Below are positions 1 to 10,787 of a stretch of 64,000 nucleotides of DNA, in pieces; position 1 is the stretch's first letter; each line of letters opens with the position of its first letter. Position numbers and translations under genes: made by a program. Location of the stretch: assembly GCA_001179505.1 (NCBI GenBank), contig CDMY01000315.1, forward strand, positions 50,572 to 114,571. Direction: 5' to 3'. Under the pieces are notes generated by a model. That model was not told the origin of the DNA. It ran no database searches and saw only the letters and a program-made list of their open reading frames with translations. The stretch comes from Vitrella brassicaformis. Its lineage: Eukaryota > Sar > Vitrellaceae.

Positions 1-111
1 TTCACCAGCGAGGCGCGCCCCTGGGGCAAGACCGCCGTGGTGGTCAAGGGCGTGCTGGGCGAGGAGCTGGGCAAGGAGGTGTGGGCGGAGATGAGGGGCG
101 GTCGGTTGTAA
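1..111 (+). CDS. 3' end of an unidentified gene (partial)
   Basis: The window opens inside an open frame of 36 codons that ends with TAA at 109-111. The visible peptide contains RPWGKTAVVVKG and ends EMRGGRL. Its GC-rich codon use matches other exons in the window and no intron is visible in this piece. The gene begins upstream of the window, so neither family nor full length can be judged. It is convergent with the F-box-like gene that ends at 624. Confidence 0.6.
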   Translation, partial: FTSEARPWGKTAVVVKGVLGEELGKEVWAEMRGGRL

Positions 112-623
112 GGCCCATAGCCTTTTGGATGGATGGATGGATGGATGTCTAGTAGCTGTCTTATCACATGGCTGCCTAGCCCACACTGATGGTGCCGCTT
201 TCTCACTGCATGAACGTCTGTTTGTGTATAACGTACATACCTATCTCTCTGTCAGTCACTCGTCCGTCCGTCATCTCTATGGACCTATAGGCCAGTATGT
301 GTATATATACGCCCTTCATGTGGATGACAGAGACATGACTGGATAGCCATCGTGCCTTGCCGTGCCGCCCACACAGATTTTGCTGCCCAGTGCCGACGAC
401 ATGAGATGTCTTGGGGCGTTGTGTCTGGCCAGAGGTAGTCACATCGGTGTGTGCATGTCTGTGTGTGTGGAGGAATGATGACTTGAACGATAGATACGTC
501 AGAGACAACAAAAGAGCTTGACTTATCTCAACGTCAACCGTCCAGAGAGTCCCGCAACACGCACCATGTCCCTCCCCTCTGATGTGTGCAATACCCACAG
601 CTGTCCGCCTGTCTGCCCGGTGT
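112..623. other. Intergenic, convergent 3' ends
   Basis: About 510 bases between two gene ends. It holds a short GGAT microsatellite (about 127-147) and TG-rich low-complexity sequence. No exon with plausible splice sites was seen. Confidence 0.5.
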
Positions 624-1987
624 CTATCGATCAAACACCATGGCCGCGACAACCGGCCCCAACACCACTCGCGCCAGCCGAGTGGTCACGGGGAAGCGAT
701 GCTTGAAGGCGTCACCCACCCCACCGCCCACGGCCGGCTCGGTGGTGAAGACCGAGACCACAGGCATCACTGCAGGCAGCCAGACAAACACACCGATGAA
801 TGACAGCAGAAGAAGCAGATGCATGTGCTGAGCTGTAGGTGCTGACTGACTGACTGACCTTGGTCGTTATTGGATCGTTCCCAGATGCGAACCCACGCGA
901 CGAATGAGTGGCTGTTCTTGTCGGTCAGCACCAGACGCCGGAAGAAAGTTCTGCGGCCGGGGAGGCAGTGCGATGTGGTTGTGGTGCATCCCTCTACTGG
1001 CGCGTGAGGCGACTGCCTGAGGATTGTGTACACCCGGTCGCTGCCACCATGCCTGGAAGACACACAGACAGAGGAAACCAAGGCAAACGGGACAAACACG
1101 TGCATATGACAGATACATACGTGCATCGTGTGTGTCCTGAATGAATGACCTGTCGATGTCATTGCTGATGGTCCTGCTCTGGTGAGTGAGCGCAAAATGG
1201 TCGAGGAGGGTGTTCTTGACAAACGAAGATACCGACGCAGTCGTCACCGGACCAGCACCCGCCACCCAGCCATCGCCCAGACAACACTCGACTCGGCTGT
1301 TGACTGGGGGGTCATGCTGCCGTCGGTGTCGCTGGTATAGGTGGCCGGGGGGGAGGGGAGGGTCAACTTGCAACTCGAAGCCAATCTGGTCTCTGATGGC
1401 CCGCAGCCTCCCATTGTCGTGCTCGAACAGCTGGAAGGTCACGCCGTTGCCCATGTGGATGTGCCGGTCGACCATCTTGAGATGAGCCAACACACGCGGC
1501 TCGGCCAAATACGCCTGCACACACAATACACATGACCAGTAAGAACCCCATTATTCCGTTTCCTCCTCTGTCGGCTCACCATCTTGTTTGTGCGTTGGTG
1601 CAGATCATCAGCAGTGAGCCTCAAAGGCAGCTGGCAGCAGCCGCACTGCCCCGCCAGCTCGATCACCTCGCAGATCTCACCCCAGCCGCCCAACTCGATC
1701 ACACACACGGCCGCCAGCAGCTCACGATCACACATCTGCTCATCGTCCCATGTCAGCAGGTGTATTGTTGGCCGTCCATTGGCCGTTCGTCGCAGCCCCG
1801 CCTGTGTGCCGAGAGAGTGGCTGAGCCGCTGCCGCAGCTGAGGCGCTCTGAAGAGGTCTCTGAGCCATGTGCAAACTGCCCTCAGACGCAGCACGTCACC
1901 GATGCTGAGCAGATAGAAGCTGCGCCGGCCGACAAAGATATGAGTGAAGGGATGCTGCTGATGCTGCTGATGCTGCGTGTGCTGCAT
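624..1987 (-). CDS. F-box-like protein, left-arm copy (intact)
   Basis: Four exons join in frame: 1580-1987, 1150-1514, 859-1052 and 624-769, giving 370 codons plus TAG. The N-terminus is His/Gln-rich and leads into a segment resembling the second half of an F-box (SIGDVLRLRAVCTWLRDLF). The rest is globular, ends in a hydrophobic stretch, and belongs to no family I recognise. If the F-box reading is right, the protein would be a substrate receptor of an SCF ubiquitin ligase; this is weak because the first F-box helix is not convincing. ATG 1987 was chosen because the right-arm copy has an ATG pair there. The paralogue at 52817-53790 is broken, so this looks like the working copy. Confidence 0.6.
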
Positions 1988-2084
1988 CACGCCTGGGACG
2001 GAATGGATGGATCAGCGGCAGGAGAGGCGGCGGTCGGAGAAGGCGACGGGAAGCGAAACGCCGGAGCAAAAGAAGGGCCACTGC

Positions 2085-2094
2085 TGCGAGCTCA
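2085..2094 (+). promoter_or_regulatory. TGCGAGCTCA element (site 1)
   Basis: Exact 10-mer about 110 bases upstream of the retropepsin-like frame. It is followed by a leader (to about 2226) that closely resembles the leader of gene X at 4809-4950. One of five exact copies in the window, all near predicted gene starts. Confidence 0.35.
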
Positions 2095-2193
2095 GTCCGC
2101 AACACGTACGCCTGTTCGCAGATTTGTGTCTTGACAGCAGGAGTGGACGCCAGCGAGGTCTTCTGATCGTCGCCTGACTGGAAAAGAGAGAGA

Positions 2194-2792
2194 TTGAGGA
2201 GCTGTGTTTCTGCCGCTGCGGCGCATGTGTGTGTGTCGCGTGTTCAGGCCTGTCTGTTGCGATCAATGCCAGTGGAAGGTGTTGGGCCTGTGCCTCACGA
2301 AGAGGATCTGTGGCTGACTGAGCCACAATTGAATGAGGATGCTATTCAAGCGACTTCCATGGCCGACTTCGGCGTGGGGTACCTCTCGGAGGCGGCTCCC
2401 CCTTCGGAGAAACCCAACTCAAGGCCGGGCAAGGTCCTGGGTCCTTACGTGCGCCTCATGGTCCCCGTGGTGTGTCGGAAGTCGCCGCCACTCAATGTCC
2501 CACGTAACGGCAGCTCCGCAGAGCGCTCAACGTGGTGTTCCTGGTCCACACGGGGACAGCGTTCAGCTACCTCAGCGAGAAGACGATGAGGGCGCTCGGC
2601 GCGGGAACGTTCCCTGACGGCACCATGCTGCGGGGCATGTGGGTGCGCATTGCAAAAGGTGCCGATGTGCATTGTAGCTCGCACGGACACTTCGCGGGCG
2701 TCAAGGTGCTGAGGATGACGGCGCTGCAGCAGCTGGGCTGGTCACCGGTCATCAACTGGGCGGAGCGGTCGTTTGTGCTGACCGCTCGTTGA
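2194..2792 (+). pseudogene. Retropepsin-like aspartic protease relic
   Basis: Two overlapping frames read as one degraded protein. The first (from about 2266) contains GPYVRLMVPVVC. The second (2532-2792) begins with NVVFLVHTGTAFSYLSEKT and ends near QLGWSPVINWAERSFVL before TGA. The pattern (hydrophobics, xTG, then a C-terminal hydrophobic segment) resembles retropepsin-like proteases. The catalytic Asp of the DTG/DSG motif is His here, and the frame must shift between about 2515 and 2535. Either change would argue against activity. An unseen intron could explain the shift but not the missing Asp. The stretch is absent from the right arm. Confidence 0.45.
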
Positions 2793-3409
2793 CGTGATGG
2801 ATGGTGCGTGCTGACGAAGCGAGGACGGCAGGCAATGACACAGCTAGCCACACAAACGGTCGGCGTCATGTTGCAGCCGCCTGCCTGCCTGCCTGCCAAG
2901 ATCCGATGGGCGTGTAGCCATGAAATTGTCCTTTATTGAATGCCGCTGTGTGCGGTTGGAGTGTGGGACGGCTGGCCGGTTTTATTTCTCGTGAGCATGG
3001 AAGTCTGTCAGTCAGGCTGGACGCCTCATGAAGGTGTCTGTCTGAACTATTGGGTGTGGACTTGACACCCTACTCAAAACTTCTGGATGATATACACTGC
3101 TGCTAGCTATACGTGCAAAAGTGTGACTCGGCATCGCACCGCCCTCTCGACGCATCACGGTCTAACCAAAACACGACACCACAATGACAAGATACTCAAA
3201 TCACATCCATCACATACCCACGTCAGGCGCGCCAGCCTGTCCGCCCTAATGAAGAAATACACATGTGCAGCAACAAAGCCGACCACTCGCACACGCCCTC
3301 CTCCCCTGGAAGACGTCTTGAAACAATGACGGACGCCCAAAAGACTGAGTCAGTCGAAAATTGACGACGGCAGGCCCGTGTAGTGAGTACTCCACTGACT
3401 GCCGGTCAG
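2793..3409. other. Intergenic, partly specific to the left arm
   Basis: No supported exon. The part up to about 3290 has no counterpart in the right arm. From about 3290 the sequence again matches right-arm sequence near 52620-52720. Confidence 0.5.
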
Positions 3410-4500
3410 TCAGTCAACGGAGCTCAGACCGGCTGCTGCCGGGCCCTGCCGCAGCCGCAGAGAGTCCGCGACAACTGGGGCCGCTCCCATCACCACTGCT
3501 TGTATCATCCTCGGCTCTGGTGGTGACAGCGCCGCGTCCGTGTCGCGATGGCCGCCACAAGGAGGGCTCCGGTCATCTAAACGATTAGACAGCACGGGTG
3601 AATCGACCATTAGCCACAGACATATATGCCGTTCATTGCAGGCCTTTACCTGCAGCATCCGTCACTGCTGGGCAAGACTGGCTACGGCAAAGCGATGTCT
3701 TTCGCGGACCGAGGTCCACCAGCACAGCTCGCGGACGGAGGTCTACCTGCACAGCTGTGCTCACCTGCTGCGCAGCTTCCGGACGGGAGGTCACTTCCGC
3801 AGCTGTCGGATGGGCGGTCTCTTGCGGAGCAGCTGGAAGTAGATAAAGCAATGAACGCATTACGTACGTGTGGAGCATTCTTCTCTCTGTCTGTCTGTCT
3901 GTCTGTCTGTCTGTGTGTTGTGTGTCGTCCTGGCGTACCCGTCTGATTCGCCTGATTGAATTTGTAGATGGCGTACTCCAACCTGCTCAAGATCTGGTAG
4001 CACTCTTGCAAGCGGCCGTGGAGGAATTCGTAGTCGTCTGCAAAGAAGTCGTATCCCCACGGAAAGTCCTTGGCGTTTCGCTTCTTTTCCAAGCGGGCCC
4101 TCTCAATGCGGGCGCGGGCGTCCTCCTTGTACATGGAAACGTTGTGAAGGTCCCTCTCCAGGTAGGCGATAGACTCTCTGAGCCGTTTGGCCGACTCCCT
4201 CTTCCAGCGTGCGGCACTTGAAGCTTGCTCTCCACTGCCACAAGCGAAGGTCTCCGATGAGTCCCGTGTGAATGAGCAGTGGCACCCAGAGATGGCGATG
4301 CAGCCACTTTATCCAGCAGGTCGTCGATCGACGGGCATTTGCACACAAAGAGACACAAGGGAGAGATGGGATGGCTACACAGATGCACGCAACAGACAGG
4401 CCGCAGTGCTCACCCTCCTTCCTTCCGCAAACAGACAGACGATGACCACAACGATGACACACAGACAACACAGCCACTTGAGCAAGTCGACCACCATCAT
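3410..4500 (-). pseudogene. Membrane-anchored coiled-coil protein, left-arm copy (frameshifted)
   Basis: Exon structure equals that of the intact right-arm gene: 4414-4500, 3939-4306, 3650-3832 and 3410-3576, with matching splice sites. Exon 1 encodes a hydrophobic anchor (MMVVDLLKWLCCLCVIVVVI). Exon 2 should continue into the charged coiled-coil segment. Near 4196-4206 this copy is 5 bases shorter than the other, which puts the anchor out of frame with the coiled coil (ESAKRLRES...). Downstream exons stay in phase with each other and end with TGA at 3410. Alternative splicing could in principle rescue it, but I see no suitable site. Confidence 0.65.
3884..3913. repeat. (TCTG)n microsatellite
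   Basis: Tandem TCTG/CTGT run inside the intron between exons 2 and 3 of the reverse-strand coiled-coil pseudogene. It sits just inside the downstream, acceptor-proximal part of the intron. Similar runs recur throughout the window's introns. Confidence 0.8.
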
Positions 4501-4808
4501 CTGACTGACTGACAGACACACCGACAGACAGACACCCAGACAAACAGACACCCAGACAGACAGACAGACAGACAGACAGATACAGGTCGTGTACGTGTGA
4601 ATCTGATGCAAACGTGTGATTCAGTGTTGCCTCGCTACACACCTCTGCTGCATGTAACTGCAAAGATCACACCAATTGGATCACACCTACCATGGGATGA
4701 GTCAGCACGCGAGGAAACGGCGGGCGGCGAAGGCGATGAGCACAACAAGGGCCAGAGGCGATGGTCGAGGCCCTCGGCCCTCAGAAGCGGGAGGAAGAAA
4801 TAGCTAGC

Positions 4809-4818
4809 TGCGAGCTCA
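4809..4818 (+). promoter_or_regulatory. TGCGAGCTCA element (site 2)
   Basis: Exact 10-mer about 220 bases upstream of the ATG of gene X (5039), at the start of the leader shared with 2085-2226 and the right-arm copy. Confidence 0.4.
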
Positions 4819-5038
4819 GCTTTGCAGCAGGAGAGATCTGAACCTGGTTCAGAGCGGCGTACGCAGGAGTGGGCACCAGCACAAGCCTTCTGATCGTCGC
4901 CTGACTGCGAAAGAGATTGAGGATCTGTGTTTCTGCCGGTGCGGCGCATCTCCGTCGTGGTGTCCTCTGCCCTCGTCGAGGGTGCTGCCGTCGCTCCTCG
5001 GTGTCTGCTGTCGTCCTTCTGCTGCGGTGAGCGGTGTT

Positions 5039-7243
5039 ATGGAGCCGTCTGTGAGTGTGCGGTTCGCTGGCGATGGGGAAGGCGATGCGCCGCTCGTCGT
5101 GAAGGATGGCGTCATACGCCAATACAAATATATGACTCAGGTACACACACGGCAGAGATGACAGACACGCGACATGGACACCATGTGTGTCGTCTGTGTG
5201 TGGGTGCAGGTGATGGACGGCGAGTTTCAGGAGGGCCAGGAGCGTCAGGTGTGTATCGAGAAGATCAGCCGGCCCATCGGTGAGGTGGTGCTGCAGCAAG
5301 AGGTGGACATCGTGGACTCGCTGACCAAGGACAATTTGCTGGATGCGTTGATCGCTCTCGACTACGTGCACTTCGACACGGACCAGATCTTCACGACCGG
5401 CAGCAACAAGAGCCTCCTGCGGCGAATCCATCGCAAGGTGAGCAATGGGGAACAGAGAAACGAGGACGGTCAGCGGACTCTGTACACCACCTCTTTGTTG
5501 ATGCACCTTGTCGTGTGTCAGGTTGTGATTGAGGGATGGCTTGCCGACCACCAGCTGGCCAACAACTTGCTGGACAGCTTCGCCCGCTACCCATTCATCG
5601 CCCGATTCGTCCACTGCCACCCCGACATTTGCGCAGCGGTCCGTCCATTCCTGCGCAAGAAGCCTGACGTCATCGGCGAGCAGTGGCGGCGACGCGAGAG
5701 GGGCGAGGCCGAGAATGACGCCGTCAAGGCAGCGGTGAGTCTGGTGGCCAGCCTGGGAGACGACATTTCGTATGATGCATTCGACGTGTCGCGTCAAGAA
5801 CTGGCCCGACTCCTCACGAATGCGACGGGCTCAACGACACTGTCGGCCGCATGTGGTAGGGAACAACAGAGGACTAAACAGGAAGGGGCTGCCGTCACTC
5901 ACTACTTGTCTGTGGTCGGTGTGCTGTTGCGCTGTCTATCTCAGCGGCCATTTTCGAGTCCGACGAATTCTCGTCTTGTTCTACGGCGACGGTGCGGCCC
6001 TTTGCTGACGAGCGGGGGGGATCTGTCGAATGTATGGGCTTCGCTATCGATGCGGTGGGTCTTCCCCCTCCCTACGCCCCCTATGCATCCGACGACTTGC
6101 CTGACAACGCCATTTCCGACGGCGATGCCAAGCTGACAGAGGTGGCGGGCTGGCACGTCAAGTTCGACCCACTCCTTGGAAGGCGAGCTGAGGGGGAGTC
6201 TTTCGTGTCATGCTATGCGCCTGATGGCTGTCTGCAGGTGGCTTATCCTCACGGCGATTCCGATGCCACACGCCCCGCGATCCGGCTGCATGACAGCCCG
6301 ACGCTCATGGACGACGACAAGATCCGCATGGGCGAGGAAGCGTCGGCTGGCGCCTCGGTCAGGTCGTTTGGCGCGAAGTTGATGGGAGGGTGGTCCTGGC
6401 TGTGTGGCAACGGCCGCATTATTGGTGCCGATGCGCTGGCGCAGCAGGGGCTGGGGGACATCCGTCTCAAGGATGTCGTGCTGCAGATGACGGTTCGCCA
6501 CTTCCCGCTGCGTGTACTGGCCCTGCACTATGTGCGGATGTGCGTCATTGACCGCGACTATGAGGAGATCTCCAAAATGGCCAAGTAAGGGAAAACACGA
6601 CACATCCAGCACTCTCGGTGTTCGCGTGAGCGGTGTTTCTGTCGTTGTATGTCCGTCTGTGTGTGTGGTCGTTCCGGTTCGTGCAGGTCGATGCATCGTA
6701 AGGTCGCTGACTACGTGGTCTTCAACATGGCTTTGGTGAAGCGTCATCGCCTTCCACTGATGCTGTATTGGGCGGCGGGCATCGAGGGCCTCTCTCGGCA
6801 TCGAGCTCAAGACATCTCATCCGCGCTGGAGTCTGACTTCTTTGACATCAGCGATGTGCCAGCAGTCCTTCCAGTGGTGCCCCTCCTGCCATCAGCCATT
6901 CAGACGGCCTTCAAATTTTTTAAAACGAGCTCAAGGGGGCCGTGGAGGATCAGGATGACGACGAAGAGGCCTTTGACTACCTCTACAAGCAACTCATCGA
7001 CAGAGAGACAACACGCAAAAAGGTCAGTCGCACTACCCTCCCCAGCCAACTCCGCTGATCTTTCCATCCCATGTGTCAGCCTCTCTAACGGTCTCACTGT
7101 CTGTGTCTACGTGGCTGTTGGTTGCACAGGAGGCGGCCGATCGGCATCGTCTGGAGGCCGACAATGAGCGACTCAGAGAGGAAATCGCCACACTCAAGAG
7201 CCAGGTACAGAAACCAGACACACAGAAGAGCCAGCCACTTTGA
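5039..7243 (+). CDS. Gene X, left-arm copy: unknown family, C-terminal coiled coil
   Basis: Exons 5039-5140, 5210-5437, 5522-5855, 5945-6584, 6687-7022 and 7130-7243 share splice positions with the right-arm copy. The N-terminus reads MEPSVSVRFAGDGEGD. The middle is globular with no motif I can name. The last exon encodes a short coiled coil (RLEADNERLREEIATLKSQ). Near 6916-6926, a run of six T followed by AAAA, the frame needed for the rest of exon 5 (LYKQLID...) shifts by one. As written, this copy is therefore frameshifted 60-odd codons before the C-terminus. The homopolymer makes an assembly error possible. A BTB/BACK-type fold was considered, but the sequence does not establish it. Confidence 0.6.
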
Positions 7244-7940
7244 TCCTGATGCGTGTGATTCATTCAGGGGAGCCGTTGCGCGGATGGCGAGGGAGAGGAG
7301 GGAGAGGCAGGCCAGCAAGAACAGCCGCACTGAGCAGCCCCTGTGTGGGAGCAATTGGGACGTGACTGCCTGACTAGCTGCCCGCTGAGTGACACGACAC
7401 AGGAGTGGGTTTTGTGCCCACCCGTCCGTCCGTTATCTCTATGTCGCTGCGAGACCCAGTCAGTTTGGTATCTGTGTATATACCTTTTTCTGTCTGTATC
7501 GATCCCTCCGCTGGCACATGCGGTGGATGACCGACCAATATGTCGATACGTACGTGGCGCGCGGCTGTGCATGCGCCGATGGATGGATGGATGGCTGGTG
7601 GTCTGATCCCTTCTGACTGTGCCTGCCTGCCCGATAGATAAGGCACAGTCAGGGATTTGGCACTCGCCCTCCCTCCATCCTATCCCCCTGCGACACTCTC
7701 TGTATCTCGCCTATGGCATCGGATGGATGGATGGCCGACAGTTTTGAGGACTCTCTCTCTCTCTCTTCTGCGTGTGTGAACGTTTGTGTGCATACGAACG
7801 TCCTTCATCTCAATGGAATGTCAGTCAACACAAAGAACATCAGAGCGACACACATGCATCCAGGCCATAGAGACACACATACAACACAGCCAACGATACA
7901 TGACAGACAGACAGACAGACAGACAGAGTGACAGACAGCT
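7244..7940. other. Intergenic, convergent 3' ends; left-arm boundary
   Basis: Similarity to the right arm ends near 7440. Beyond that lie TG-rich sequence, GGAT repeats and a (GACA)n run near 7900-7925. No exon was seen. Confidence 0.5.
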
Positions 7941-9828
7941 TCATCCTCCCTCTTGCTGCTGCCGCAAAGCCACCCTGCCCTGCTCTCCCCCCTCCTCCCC
8001 ATCTCCCCCTCCCTCTCCCTCTCCCTCGTGTGAGGCCTCCTGCCAGGCCCACGCAACACCCACCAACGACGACCGCTCACCGTCACCACCATTGTCACCA
8101 GCAGTATCGCTCGACGCCAGCAAATCGGCCGTGCTGCTGGCCGTGTTGGCCATCCGCCGACGCCTCTCGTCTGCCAGCGATGCCGCGACGTCGGTGGATA
8201 TGCTGAACTGCGGCCGATGTACTGCGGGAAGCGCCAGTCGGAAGAGCAGCCAATCCGGGAGATCCGACTTCTGCTGCAGAAGCTGACACGAACACAGAGA
8301 CACGGGAACAATGCAGTCTCAATGCCTGCCGCTTGTATGCTCTGTGTGCCTCCCTCCCCCTCACTCACTGACCTGCTGTTCGCATCTTCGTGACAGCTGG
8401 TCACACAGCAGCCGCACAGGGGACCTGTCGGCCAACCTGAACCCTCCCGCACTCACACCCGACGCTTCTGGCGGGAGTCTCCTCCGCTTCACCAGCCTGG
8501 GCGTGTTTGGTTGCGGTCGAGGTGCGCCTGTTGATGGCGATGGGGGCAGTGAGGTGAGCGCATGCGCTGTCTGCAGGAGCCGATAGATGTCGGTGGGGGG
8601 CAGAGGAGTGGGGTCATCAGAGGCCTGCACGCACAAAACAGAAGTGCGATCCAACCCAGACATATATGGAGCGGCTCCTCCTGCCCCCGCTTACCTTCTG
8701 CAACAGCTTCGTGATGACCTCCTCGACCATCATCGGACTGGTGCCATCCTCACCGCCCTGCCCATCCACTGTCATGGCCGCGTGTTTCGCCTGCAGCAGC
8801 CGGTAGACCTTGCCCTTCTTCCCCCACTTAACGCACACAGTGCCCCTCGGCGCATCCCTCTGTAGCTTCGGCGGCGCACGCGGCCGTGGAGGCGATGACG
8901 GTGGTCGGGCCTGCTGCGCGGGAGGCGGTATGGTCGCCATTCTGACGTATGTGAGGGCAGCCAGGGGAACGGCTGATGGCGGGAGTGCGTCGGTGTGTCG
9001 GTCGAGCCAATGGGTGACGGCGTGAAAGGCCGTCTGCGGCTGTGGCTGTGTGGATGCGTTTCGGCTGGTGTAGGAGCGCATGAAGGACATGACGCACTCG
9101 ACCGACGGCCTGTCGGCTGCTGTGACGGGGAGCAGCTCGGCCTGATGGAACCAGGCAATGAGACATCCACATGTGCGACGCATGTGCGACCTGATTGCCT
9201 TTGTCACGTGTGCCGAACAAATCGTACGTACCACACGGGACTGGAGTGTGGCGAACACAGGCCGATCGGAGAGCCGCATCGAGGAGAGTGAGTGCACTGC
9301 AGGCAGCCAGCCAGCCACACACAATGACAACCAATGCACTCAGTGCGCCTCTCCCCCTCCGCATGGCAACAGGCGTACGTGTCCGAGCGGTCTCCTCGAG
9401 CTGGAGTCGGTTGGCGTTCCGCTGGATGGCATCCTCCAGCGCATCCAACACCGCACACGAAGGCCGGTAGCCCAGAGGCGACCCACGATCCTACGCACAC
9501 ACACGAACACACACGCGTCAGCACACAGGTGATGTAAGGATACCACCCATATTCCCACAAACACTGGCCGACCTTTGCGGCATCGAATGCGCGGCGTCGC
9601 CGCCAGCCGCCCGGTGGCGAGGCGCCTCGTGTGGGGTTGTGTGGTTTGGCGTATCGGTGGATGAGCTTGGGGGGTATCAAGCGCTGGAGGCTGGCGGCAA
9701 TCTTGACAAGACCCTCGCTCGGCACGGCGTCCATGTCTGTGGGAGTGACACAACCACAACGAAAGCACCGCACCCACATGAAGGATGGATTCATGGATGG
9801 ATGGATGGATGGATGAATGGCACGTGCC

Positions 9829-9863
<35 letters not shown>

Positions 9864-10747
9864 GACCTACCGAGGATCTTGGTTGCGTGTGTGGCGAGCC
9901 CGTCAATCAGCCCCACCATCGCTCCCTCGCCCAGCACAAACTCGCCGTCGCCACCACTAGAGGCACCCTTGCCTTCATGGCCGTCGACAGGGATCATTGG
10001 GTAGGGCGTCCATGGCTTGGCTGCTCCTGCTGCCTCCTCGCTGCTGGCCTCTCGCTTTGACTTTGGCGGTGTGTGGAACAGCAGAGGATACAGCAGCGAC
10101 ATGCCGTTCAGCACGTCTGATGGCATCAGAGAGGAGAGAACCACACGGAGCGAGAGAGAGTGTGTCTTGTGTCTTGTGTCTTGTGGTGAATCCCTCTCTC
10201 CCTCCCTCCCTCCCTGTGTACCAGTGAGTGCTTTGGCGGTGAGGTCGAGGGTCCTTTCGTTGATGGCGGGCATGAGGGTGCGCAGCAGCCGCCGCCCGTC
10301 AGCAGGGCACAGCTGACCAACCCAACACGTCATCATACCACCACCACTCCACAAGATGGGATGGATGGCAGCAAAGGCTTACGAGGGATCGTTGGTGGAT
10401 TTTGCCGAAGCCGTTGAGGCATGACGCCAGGTCGGTCACCTTCATGCCTACACGCACCGAGCCATCCATCCATCCACTCGTCAATTCAATGCCATTCCTC
10501 CTTCCCCTCAGTCACTTTCGTGTCTGTCGATGACGCACTCCACCAGCTGGCTGACGTACCATCTCGCCTGCAGGGCAGACAGACAGAGCCACACACACGG
10601 CAACATAAAACCAGCATAGCATGCAGCGACGCCGTCGGTGTTTGTGTGCTTTCACGTGTTTGTCGTCTTTGTGGCCCTTGATCCCGCCCCACACAGAGCC
10701 TCTCGACCGACCTGACACACACGCACACACAAACACACACACAGACA

Positions 10748-10787
<40 letters not shown>

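Larger units (their letters stand above)
1040..7440. repeat. Left arm of a large inverted duplication
   Basis: Read in reverse complement, this stretch matches 48630-53790 in both gene and intergenic sequence. Anchors are the F-box-like exons, the spacer near 3300-3420, the coiled-coil gene, gene X and the tail at 7360-7435 (CCTGACTAGCTGCC, then GTGACACGAC and GTGCCCACCCGTC). The left arm carries about 1.26 kb (about 2030-3290) that the right arm lacks. Divergence is moderate, with point changes and small indels throughout. The edges are my estimate from where visible similarity fades. Confidence 0.85.

Noticed and set aside
4375-4663. Long reverse-strand frames rich in Ser-Val-Cys-Leu
   Set aside because: They translate (TCTG)n and (TG)n repeats around the coiled-coil pseudogene. 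The same peptide pattern appears wherever these repeats occur.
4781-5797. A 338-codon reverse-strand open frame
   Set aside because: It is antisense to gene X exons, which have conserved splice sites and a paralogue. It is a shadow of GC-rich third positions.
6916-6922. TTTTTTA as a programmed -1 frameshift site in gene X
   Set aside because: Codon boundaries are TTT TTT AAA. The heptamer is not in the X-XXY-YYZ phase required for tandem slippage, so an indel or sequencing error is more likely.
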